Source: Baffinella frigidus (Eukaryota; Cryptophyceae; Cryptomonadales; Baffinellaceae). From it: a stretch of DNA of 11,249 bases. A program made the translations under genes and the position numbers. Below, piece by piece: positions 7,520 through 10,988 of this stretch (position 1 is the stretch's first letter; each line of letters begins with the position of its first letter). The stretch lies in NCBI GenBank assembly GCA_026770585.1, contig MU646649.1, positions 42,482-53,730 on the forward strand, read 5' to 3'. The notes under the pieces were generated by a model that saw nothing but the letters and a program-made list of their open reading frames with translations, was not told the origin of the DNA and ran no database searches.

Positions 7520-10500
7520 CGCACGCACCGGGGACCCGAGACGAGCATTCGACCCAGGTGCCCCCTCAACGCCTTGACCTCGCGAAAACTGGGTGCCACA
7601 CAGTGAGCTTCGAATGCGATTTCGGCCGAAAATCCCGTCGAAATTTCGGTCAATTAAATGTCCTTCCACACGAGAACGCTTAGAGGGGCCTATTTATATA
7701 TGAAAAAAAAGGTTGTAAATATGTGTACCAGGATCAGGTAAAGTAACCTCGTGTCATGTCAAAAATATACCAGGCGCGAGGTTGCTTTTATCTTATCCTG
7801 GTACAAATTTGAGCATTTGTGTAGTAAAGACTTTATATGTTCGGTTTTAAATAGGCCCCTCTAGCATTCTCGAGTTGTGGCACGAGCAATCCAAAAATCA
7901 GTGCCACGAAACTACATTGGCCGTTGTGCGAAGGCCACTGTGTGGAAAGGCCCGCGACTGTCGACTCACCCCTGCTTCTCCTGGCAACTCCTGGGCTCGG
8001 ATTCCTTTCCCTCCTGGCCACCCCCCTGCGCGCGTTACTCACAAATCGTGGTCACTCAAACTCTGCCGTGGATACTCAACTCCGGGTTGCTCTGCTCGCA
8101 CTCTGGTTTGCACAGAAGAGTGATGAGATGAGTTCGAGATGTAGCGTGGTCTGAGAGCACACTCGGTCTGCGTCGCAGGGGCTGTACCACCTCGCGGAGC
8201 CTAAACCCTAAACCCTAAACCCTAAACCCTGCGCCCTCAACCCTAAACCCTAAACCCTAAACCCTAAACCCTAAACCCTAAAACCCAAACCGTAAACACT
8301 GAAGCCTGAAGCCTGAAGCCTGGAGCCTGAAGCCTGAAGCCTAACAGGGGCTGGACGACCTCGCAGAGCGGTGCAAGGAGTACTTCGCACTCGGGTCCTC
8401 TCCAAACCCTAAACCCTAAAACCTAAACCCTAACCCCCTAAACCCTAAACCCTAAACCCCAAATCGTGAACCACTTACCCCTGACCCCCTAACCCCTTAA
8501 ACCCTTACCCCTGAACACATCAATCTCGGGTGCTGCCCGCTCACACTCCCTTGACGCCCCAAAACCCTGAACCCTGAAGCCTAACCCCCCTATCCCTTAA
8601 ATCACTACATCCCTAACCCTAAACGCTCGACCCCTAAACTCTGAACCGCTGTAAGGAGTACTTCGCACTCGGGTCCTGCCCGCTCACACTCCCATGAAAC
8701 TGACTGGAAACACTGGATGGCCATCCACGTTTCAACCACTCTGCTTCCAATTCATTCGTTGGAGGCTCCACCCAATCCTTTTTGGCTTTGGGAGGAGTGT
8801 CCCACAACTGTTGACTCCACCGGGCATGTTTTGTACCAGGGCGATGACTAAACCAGGCAGGGCCAGTACCAGGAAACGTGCAGGTCAGTCAACAGTTGAG
8901 TCTCGGGAGATGCTAGCGGGACCCCGCTTTGATGGTCAACTTTAGATGGTCAACTTTACGTGAAACGCTCTCAGCCTAATTCTTCGCCCGTCTGCGGGCG
9001 TTTCTGTGCCTGTGGGTTGCCCCAATTTCGCATGCGAAATAAATCCTAAAGCCTTCACCCTCAAACCCAACCCCCAATCCCTCAACCCTATCCCTAAACC
9101 TCAAACCCCAAACCCCAAACCCCAAACCCCAAACCCTAAACCCTAAATCCCAAACCCCTAACCCCAAACTCACAGAGCGCGGTTCGCAAAGTGGGCAACG
9201 TTCCGCATCTCACCCTCAACACACCCCAACCCCCAACCCCCAACCCCCAAACCCTCAACGCTAAACCCTAACCCCCCTTGGTCTCTCAGAGCGCGGTTCG
9301 CAAAGTGGCGGGCAACATTCCGGATCTCACCCTCGACGCCATCCGCCTGCGCCGTCCAGGAAAACGCATGGGCCCTCGCACGCTACGGTGCCCCGCCCCT
9401 CTCGTACTCAATACCCCTGGTGAAAACCTTTGTTGTCTGCGACCCCGCCCTATCATTGGTGCTTGAGAGGTTGTCATTGTGGTGATCCTGGAACCACGGT
9501 CCACCACCCCTCCCGAACCACGCGTGAACAAGTTTGCTGTCATCTCTTCTCACGGCACGCATCTTGATGCGTCTCATTTACCGACACTGCCCCCCCTCTA
9601 TCCCCCCCCTCCTCCCCCCGCGCCCTCTCCCGCGCGCGGAGCAGGGGTGGTATGCAAGGCCAGTATCTTTAACAAGGCCATTTATCACGACAACGGGGTG
9701 CAACCCGGGCAGTGGGTTCCTTATTACCAATAAGGCCCGTTCTACGCGGTACCAATCAGCCCCCTCTTCTCGGACCCTCCCCAGTGGAGTCCATCCGCAT
9801 TACTGAACAGCCAAATCCCCGGCTCCCGTTGATCCGGGCTCTTCCCGAAATACCCCAATGCGTCTATCAAAGAGCTCCAAGCGCTCCTGAGGCGGGCCTA
9901 TCCCACGCTAGTCCTCACCCCCCCCCCCTCGTTCGGCTCCCTCACTTTGACCAGTCTTCAGATTTTTTTCCTCTTACCCTCCCTCTTTCGGCGCAGGGGC
10001 GATATGCCAGGCGAGCGGGCTGGTGCCGATCATCGAACCGGAGATTCTGATGGATGGGGACCACGACATCGAGCGCACCGCCGAGGTTGCCGAGCACGTC
10101 CAATCGGTCCCGCCCCGCCGACTGCCTATGCCTGATTAGAATAGGACTCGGCATAAAAGCATTGTAGTGACTTTTTTGTACTGGAGGTTCTGCTGTATAT
10201 GTGTTTTATGGCGAGCGCAGTTTTACGCAGGCGGGGCTAGGAATAGGGTGAAGGGTTTGGGGCGACCACGATGTTGAGCGCACCGCCGAGGTTGCCCAAC
10301 ACGTCCAATCCGTCATTCTCCGCATCTGTCGAAATAGGGTTCAGGGTTAAGGGTTAAGGGTTTACGATCAGTGGGCTACTCCCCGAATCAGCCCTGTACC
10401 CTTCCTGGCGATCCCGCCCCGAATCTGGGGATACTACCCCGTGTAGGATGACCGGAGTGACTTTACACAGCCACGTCCACTATAAGGAGACTTTACACAC

Positions 10501-10988
10501 GGGGTAGTATCCCCAGACCGAACCGCCTCAAGCCCTCGGCGCGTCGACTGTCAAGACTATTCTCACGTTGCCATGCTGGGTGTGCGGTACAAATCCGTCG
10601 ACTTTCGAGCGAACACCCTAACCCCTAACTTTTTTTTAAAAAACGAACCCATAGGCTTTAAAAAATACTAACCTTAAACCCCCCCTAACCTTTACACCCT
10701 CCACCCATAATCTTCAAAATCGTCGCCAGCGCGAGAAGGCGGTGTACAAAGCGATGCTCCCTAAACCCTAAACCCTAAACCCTAAACCCTAAACCCTGAA
10801 CCCTAAACCCGGAGCCCAGAACCCGGAACTCGAAACCCGGAACCCGGAGCATAAACCCTAATTCTAAACCCTAAACGCTGAACCCTGAGCAGGCGGTGTA
10901 CAAAGCGATGAAGGACCAGAATCTGCTGCTGGAAGGAACGCTCCTGAAGCCCTCGATGGTCACCCCGGGGAAGGCCTGGGTCGGCAAG
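2671..10988 (+). CDS. FBA: Class I fructose-1,6-bisphosphate aldolase gene, ten exons, 3' part beyond the window
   Basis: This enzyme reversibly cleaves fructose-1,6-bisphosphate to dihydroxyacetone phosphate and glyceraldehyde-3-phosphate through a lysine Schiff base (glycolysis, gluconeogenesis or Calvin cycle). Ten exons join in phase to 236 residues. Catalytic residues of the class I family are all visible: Asp28 (GILAADEST), Lys101 (GIKMDK), Lys140 (RFAKWR), Glu181 and Glu183 (IIEPEIL), and the Schiff-base Lys223 (GTLLKPSMV). Their spacing equals rabbit muscle Asp33, Lys107, Lys146, Glu187, Lys229 with a constant offset of five to six. The N-terminus is short with no evident targeting peptide, so a cytosolic form is likely. 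Donors are GT and acceptors CAG throughout. About 120 C-terminal residues are missing because the window ends in intron 10. The unusual exon 6 sequence and the exon-edge copies in introns are described separately. Confidence 0.93.
2713..3204 (+). other. Aldolase intron 1 (492 bp)
   Basis: Bounded by GTAAGC and GGGCAG. Unlike later introns it has no telomere-like array. It contains an imperfect 43-bp palindrome at 3065-3107 (TTGCCAACGAT ... ATCGTTGGCAA) and a short GCTGG/CCAGC hairpin at about 3123-3138. No exon-edge copy was found. Confidence 0.75.
3205..3317 (+). CDS. FBA: Aldolase exon 2 (residues 15-51)
   Basis: It reads [18 protein letters not shown], then [19 protein letters not shown], ending AA|GTCACG in phase 2. 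It holds the most conserved aldolase block and catalytic Asp28. The wording [17 protein letters not shown] is that of plant cytosolic and animal enzymes. The split AA+G codon gives Lys52 joined to YREMLFT in exon 3, in register with the family's ENRxxYR. Confidence 0.95.
3447..3463 (+). repeat. Degenerate copy of exon 2 3' edge
   Basis: CTGAACCACATCAAGTT repeats the end of exon 2 (GAGAACCGCATCAA|GTC) with the GT donor kept and one change inside the AACCGCATCAAGT core. It is short, so chance cannot be excluded on its own, but it fits the pattern at the other exons. Its last five bases are also the target duplication of MITE D1. Confidence 0.5.
3464..3582. mobile_element. Family D MITE, copy D1 (119 bp, 5-bp TSD)
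   Basis: Terminal inverted repeats of about 33 bp (CTAGCTCTGCCTGAATATAA on the left; inverted right end CTAGCTCTGCCTGAGTAAAA), both running on into GGGCT(T/C)GCCAT. AAGTT flanks both sides (3459-3463 and 3583-3587), a 5-bp target duplication. No coding capacity. Related copies are at 4541-4791 and about 10125-10240. Confidence 0.88.
3738..4079 (+). repeat. CCCTAAA telomere-like array in intron 2
   Basis: About 340 bp of near-perfect CCCTAAA units with variants (CCCTGAA, CACTAAA, CCCCTAA), C-rich strand on +, ending about 18 bp before the exon 3 acceptor. It lies inside a gene with exons on both sides, so it is interstitial. Confidence 0.95.
4098..4147 (+). CDS. FBA: Aldolase exon 3 (residues 53-68 plus split codons)
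   Basis: Follows GGGCAG and reads (Lys)[16 protein letters not shown](Gly), ending GCA G|GTAGAG in phase 1. It aligns with the family's YRxLLFTxPG...YIxG. The donor GT and the last exon bases CAG belong to the left terminal repeat of foldback element C. Confidence 0.93.
4145..4339. mobile_element. Family C foldback element overlapping the exon 3 donor (195 bp)
   Basis: Two arms of 67 bp (4145-4211 and 4273-4339) are inverted copies, identical over the outer 26 bp starting CAGGTAGAGCTATTCCGGTA, with a 61-bp centre. The left end CAG|GTAGAG is the exon 3/intron 3 junction, so the element provides the donor. No convincing target duplication is visible (flanks ATTG and ACTG). No coding capacity. 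Confidence 0.85.
4429..4453 (+). repeat. Degenerate copy of exon 3 3' edge, copy 1
   Basis: It repeats AACATCGAGGAATxCATTGC of exon 3 with 23 of 25 bases identical (CCG to CCC synonymous, TAC to TGC). After CAG it has GC rather than GT, the only copy without a standard splice dinucleotide. Confidence 0.85.
4522..4539 (+). repeat. Copy of exon 3 3' edge, copy 2
   Basis: Eighteen identical bases (AGGAATACATTGCAGGTA) reproduce the exon end and the GT donor of exon 3. MITE D2 follows immediately, with GGTAC of this copy as its left target duplication. Confidence 0.8.
4541..4791. mobile_element. Family D MITE, copy D2 (251 bp, internally duplicated)
   Basis: Ends CTAGCTCCGCCTCAGT and, inverted, CTAGCTCTGCCTGAGT match family D. 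Flanks GGTAC (4536-4540) and GGTGC (4792-4796) look like an aged 5-bp target duplication. The interior is a degenerate tandem duplication: CCTCAGTC(G/T)GG..., TTCACACCAAAA(A/G)TTGACG and ATACCAG-like blocks start near 4549 and again near 4669. Confidence 0.8.
4858..5018 (-). mobile_element. Family E MITE, copy E2 (161 bp, inverted)
   Basis: Ends CCACACAGTGGACTTCGAAG and, inverted, CCACACAGCGGGCTACGAAG. It is the same length as E1 and carries the reverse complement of its core (GACCTACGACCCTACGG, GGTAACGGAAATTCGGGCC). Confidence 0.78.
5130..5140 (+). repeat. Possible copy of exon 4 acceptor edge
   Basis: CGACAGGGGT preceded by C repeats the acceptor and first bases of exon 4 (CCGACAG|GGGT) over 11 bp. 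Too short to be sure. MITE F2 starts directly after it. Confidence 0.35.
5141..5332. mobile_element. Family F MITE, copy F2 (192 bp)
   Basis: Terminal inverted repeats of about 30 bp: CCACTCGAAAATGCAAGAGG and, inverted, CCACCCGAGAATGCTAGGGG, both running into (G/C)CTRTTTA. It shares GTTGTAAATAT(T/G)TGTACCAGG, CCTCGTG and GGTTTTAAATAG with F1 (7666-7880). No clear target duplication. Confidence 0.72.
5622..5788 (+). mobile_element. Family E MITE, copy E3 (167 bp)
   Basis: Ends CCACACAGCGGGCTACGCAG and CGCGCTGTGTGG, with the family core TTACCTTATCCGTAGGAACC and CAGTAGGGTCCTAGGTCTTG. It ends 39 bp before exon 4. E2 and E3 face each other across about 600 bp, so a larger composite foldback is also possible. 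Confidence 0.75.
5828..5892 (+). CDS. FBA: Aldolase exon 4 (residues 70-90)
   Basis: Follows CCGACAG and reads (Gly)[22 protein letters not shown], ending AAG|GTGTGC in phase 0. It aligns with family GVILFxETLYQKxxDGxPF. The codon split G|GG is completed from exon 3. Confidence 0.93.
5893..6311 (+). other. Aldolase intron 4 (419 bp)
   Basis: Contains a few CCCTAAA units near 5930-5965, a short array in the opposite orientation (TTTAGGGTTTAGGG at 6082-6100), and a CT/CA-rich tract from about 6229 serving as the polypyrimidine tract before acceptor CGCAG. No other feature. Confidence 0.75.
6229..6308 (+). repeat. CT-rich tract upstream of exon 5
   Basis: Interrupted (CT)n with CGC and (CA)n, running directly into the exon 5 acceptor. 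It can act as an extended polypyrimidine tract. Confidence 0.8.
6312..6353 (+). CDS. FBA: Aldolase exon 5 (residues 91-104)
   Basis: Reads [14 protein letters not shown] in phase 0 between CCGCAG and GTAAAT. It aligns with the family's KGGVVGIKVDK and carries the active-site Lys101 (rabbit Lys107). Confidence 0.93.
6623..6888 (+). repeat. CT-rich low-complexity tract in intron 5
   Basis: About 265 bp of interrupted (CT)n, with CACACACA runs and short C runs. The open frames on either strand here come from the repeat. It is complementary in type to the GA/GT tract downstream of exon 6. Confidence 0.92.
6921..7060 (+). repeat. Tandem 70-bp repeat carrying copies of the exon 6 acceptor
   Basis: Two units (6921-6990 and 6991-7060) share CGTGCA(A)CCGCAGGGCA, CAACCTT(A/G)CG and TTTCTTCTG(A/C)TTTAGTAACAT. 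The first part, including CCGCAG|GGCA, is the same as the real exon 6 acceptor and start (7141-7157), preceded there too by TGGGTGAA. These are upstream copies of the exon 6 5' edge with intact AG. Confidence 0.82.
7154..7198 (+). CDS. FBA: Aldolase exon 6 (residues 105-119)
   Basis: Reads [15 protein letters not shown] between CCGCAG and GTCCCG, phase 0, exactly the 15-residue length of the family's GxxxLxGTNGETTTQ. The NG of that motif is RD and TTT is HST, so this is the most divergent exon. Two further partial copies lie downstream at 7332 and 7519. Confidence 0.85.
7201..7331 (+). repeat. GA/GT-rich purine tract after exon 6
   Basis: (GA)n with a (GT)n run at about 7244-7263. With 7332-7370 it forms one unit of a tandem repeat of about 172-187 bp that contains the exon 6 3' half. 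Confidence 0.92.
7332..7370 (+). repeat. Exon 6 3' half, copy 2
   Basis: Differs from exon 6 positions 7160-7198 by ATA to GCA and TCG to TCC (synonymous), with CAG|GTCCCG kept. It is preceded by purines rather than a polypyrimidine tract, so its use as an exon is doubtful, although an AG in phase exists at 7327-7328. Confidence 0.85.
7377..7518 (+). repeat. GA-rich purine tract with GGGA and GGGC runs
   Basis: (GA)n with (GGGA)n at about 7420-7445 followed by GGCGGGCGGGGG, a G-run cluster on the + strand. It separates exon 6 copies 2 and 3. Confidence 0.9.
7519..7557 (+). repeat. Exon 6 3' half, copy 3
   Basis: Identical to exon 6 over the last 30-odd bases except ATA to GCA, with CAG|GTGCCC donor. 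The unit spacing (7160, 7332, 7519) is 172 and 187 bp. Confidence 0.85.
7596..7945 (+). mobile_element. Family E-like element E4 interrupted by F1
   Basis: Left end CCACACAGTGAGCTTCGAAT with GATTTCGGCCGAAAATC, right end GCGAAGGCCACTGTGTGG. It resembles the family E termini, but the core seen in E1-E3 is lost. Removing F1 leaves 135 bp. Confidence 0.55.
7666..7880. mobile_element. Family F MITE, copy F1 (215 bp)
   Basis: Ends CGAGAACGCTTAGAGGGGCC (left) and, inverted, CGAGAATGCTAGAGGGGCCT, both running into TATTTA, inside CCAC...GTGG. An inner hairpin pairs GTACCAGGAT and AACCTCG with CGAGGTT and ATCCTGGTAC. Related to F2. Confidence 0.8.
7946..8175. other. Unassigned part of intron 6
   Basis: Mixed-composition sequence with several short overlapping open frames in three phases, none with a recognisable motif or suitable splice context. 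The aldolase has no residues missing between exons 6 and 7, so it is not a skipped aldolase exon. Confidence 0.5.
8179..8199 (+). repeat. Copy of exon 7 5' edge
   Basis: After CGTCGCAG it reads GGG CTG TAC CAC CTC GCG GAG, the first seven codons of exon 7 with two Asp changed and one synonymous change, then runs straight into CCTAAACCC. Intact AG acceptor. Confidence 0.88.
8200..8344 (+). repeat. CCCTAAA array between exon 7 edge copy and exon 7
   Basis: About 100 bp of CCCTAAA, then CCTGAAG variants (GAAGCCTGAAGCC), ending at the exon 7 acceptor. It begins at the same codon position (after GAG C) where the copied exon edge stops. Confidence 0.93.
8348..8394 (+). CDS. FBA: Aldolase exon 7 (residues 120-134)
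   Basis: Follows CTAACAG and reads [15 protein letters not shown]-(Gly), ending GG|GTCCTC in phase 2. It aligns with the family's GLDGLxxRCxxYxxxG. There is no strong polypyrimidine tract, only the CCTGAAG repeat upstream. Confidence 0.9.
8401..8646 (+). repeat. CCCTAAA-type arrays downstream of exon 7
   Basis: CCCTAAA and CCCCTAA variants from 8403, interrupted at about 8523-8552 by CTCGGGTGCTGCCCGCTCAC, which repeats sequence found after the exon 7 copy at 8676-8696. Confidence 0.88.
8647..8676 (+). repeat. Copy of exon 7 3' edge with donor
   Basis: Reads CGC TGT AAG GAG TAC TTC GCA CTC GG|GTCCT. Against exon 7 only CGG/CGC and TGC/TGT differ, both synonymous, and the donor is kept. Either this or the exon 7 donor could be used without changing the protein. 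Confidence 0.9.
8805..8898. mobile_element. Possible MITE, family G (single copy)
   Basis: CAACTGTTGACT (8805-8816) is perfectly inverted as AGTCAACAGTTG (8887-8898), and pairing resumes inward (ATGTTTTGTACCAGG against a CCAGTACCAGGAAACGTGC region). No second copy or clear target duplication in the window. Confidence 0.5.
8931..9040. repeat. Small repeats: 14-bp tandem, hairpin, palindrome
   Basis: GATGGTCAACTTTA is repeated in tandem at 8931-8944 and 8945-8958. CGCCCG-TCTG-CGGGCG forms a hairpin at 8985-9000. ATTTCGCATGCGAAAT (9025-9040) is a perfect 16-bp palindrome. Functions unknown. Confidence 0.7.
9045..9170 (+). repeat. CCCTAAA/CCCCAAA array before exon 8 copy
   Basis: C-rich degenerate array dominated by CCCCAAA, C-rich strand on +. 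Confidence 0.9.
9176..9217 (+). repeat. Copy of exon 8 5' half lacking one codon
   Basis: After CTCACAG it reads A|GCG CGG TTC GCA AAG TGG GCA ACG TTC CGC ATC TCA CCC TCA. Relative to exon 8 the CGG codon for Arg142 is cleanly missing and the other differences are mostly synonymous. It runs into CACCCCAACCCCC repeat, so it is not a complete exon. Confidence 0.9.
9218..9280 (+). repeat. Short C-rich telomere-like array between the exon 8 copies
   Basis: CCCCCAA and CCCTAA units separate the truncated and full exon 8. Confidence 0.85.
9290..9387 (+). CDS. FBA: Aldolase exon 8 (residues 136-167)
   Basis: Follows GGTCTCTCAG and reads (Gly)[18 protein letters not shown], then [14 protein letters not shown]-(Gly), ending TAC G|GTGCCC in phase 1. 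It carries Lys140 and Arg142 of the FAKWR motif (rabbit Lys146, Arg148). The tail aligns with the family's QENAxxLARY. Confidence 0.95.
9388..9996 (+). other. Aldolase intron 8 (609 bp)
   Basis: No telomere-like array. Pyrimidine- and C-rich patches near 9585-9630 precede a degenerate copy of the exon 9 acceptor edge (9643-9664). A second pyrimidine tract (9960-9990) leads to the real acceptor GGCGCAG. Otherwise nothing recognised. Confidence 0.75.
9643..9664 (+). repeat. Degenerate copy of exon 9 5' edge
   Basis: GGAGCAG|GGGTGGTATGCAAGGCCAG resembles GGCGCAG|GGGCGATATGCCAGGCGAG, about 18 of 22 bases over the CAG onward, with the acceptor kept and a C-rich tract before it. Confidence 0.55.
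9997..10106 (+). CDS. FBA: Aldolase exon 9 (residues 169-204)
   Basis: Reads (Gly)[20 protein letters not shown], then [16 protein letters not shown], ending TCG|GTCCCG in phase 0. It contains Glu181 and Glu183 (rabbit Glu187, Glu189) in the near-invariant VPIxEPEIL block. Confidence 0.96.
10125..10240. mobile_element. Family D MITE, degraded copy D3 (about 116 bp)
   Basis: The right end GTTTTATGGCGAGCGCAGTT then TTACGCAGGCGGGGCTAG matches the D1 right end. The left end CCTATGCCTGATTAGAATAG then GACTCGGCATAAAA is its weak inverse. No target duplication remains. Confidence 0.6.
10259..10311 (+). repeat. Copy of exon 9 3' half with donor
   Basis: In frame it reads [17 protein letters not shown] up to TCC|GTCATT. 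Against exon 9 the differences are GGG/GGC, GAC/GAT and TCG/TCC (synonymous), ATC/GTT (Ile/Val) and GAG/CAA (Glu/Gln). No acceptor is evident upstream, so it is not a complete exon. Confidence 0.9.
10424..10517. mobile_element. Family A MITE, copy A2 (94 bp, 5-bp TSD)
   Basis: Outer 21 bp (TCTGGGGATACTACCCCGTG plus T) are perfectly inverted at the two ends. The left half is identical to A1 up to GACTTTACA, while the right interior differs and repeats GGAG(T)GACTTTACACA. Flanked by CCGAA at 10419-10423 and 10518-10522, a target duplication different from that of A1. Confidence 0.92.
10739..10756 (+). repeat. Copy of exon 10 5' edge
   Basis: GCGGTGTACAAAGCGATG is identical to the first 18 bases of exon 10, after an AG (GAGAAG). 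It then runs directly into CTCCCTAAACCC. Confidence 0.88.
10757..10884 (+). repeat. CCCTAAA array between exon 10 edge copy and exon 10
   Basis: CCCTAAA units, then CCCGGAAC/CCCGGAGC variants, then CCCTAAA again up to the exon 10 acceptor CTGAGCAG. Confidence 0.93.
10893..10988 (+). CDS. FBA: Aldolase exon 10 (residues 205-236), last exon in the window
   Basis: Reads [20 protein letters not shown], then [12 protein letters not shown], ending AAG|GTCACA in phase 0. It contains the Schiff-base Lys223 (rabbit Lys229) in GTLLKPxMVTPG. The next exon should align with the family's TALRRTVPxAVxGxxFLSGG region and lies beyond the window. Confidence 0.95.

Larger units (their letters stand above)
7199..8347 (+). 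other. Aldolase intron 6 (1149 bp)
   Basis: In order: GA-rich tract, exon 6 copy 2, GA-rich tract, exon 6 copy 3, MITE E4 with F1 inside it, a 230-bp unassigned stretch (7946-8175), a copy of the exon 7 5' edge, then a CCCTAAA array up to acceptor AACAG. Confidence 0.8.
8395..9289 (+). other. Aldolase intron 7 (895 bp)
   Basis: In order: telomere-like array, fragment of exon 7 edge (8526), more array, a better exon 7 3' edge copy (8647-8670), a possible MITE G (8805-8898), short tandem repeat, array, exon 8 5' copy (9176-9217), array, acceptor CTCTCAG. The central 8671-9045 block is free of telomere-like units. Confidence 0.8.
10107..10892 (+). other. Aldolase intron 9 (786 bp)
   Basis: In order: MITE D3, exon 9 3' edge copy, short TTTAGGG-orientation units (10333-10362), MITE A2, an AT-rich stretch with T8A6 at 10629-10642, exon 10 5' edge copy, CCCTAAA array, acceptor GAGCAG. 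Confidence 0.8.

Noticed and set aside
6971-7669. Minus-strand open frame of over 200 codons
   Set aside because: It is the reverse of the GA tracts and exon 6 copies, rich in Ser/Leu repeat; no coding signature.
7875-8154. Three overlapping + strand open frames of about 80 codons
   Set aside because: Mutually overlapping, no motif, partly inside MITE F1/E4, and no aldolase residues are missing here.
8179-8199. True exon 7 start with the array inside the exon
   Set aside because: It meets a stop in CCTAAA directly after seven codons; the full exon at 8348 fits phase and family.
9176-9217. Alternative full exon 8
   Set aside because: It lacks the Arg of FAKWR, has no donor in phase and runs into repeat; kept as a copy, not an exon.
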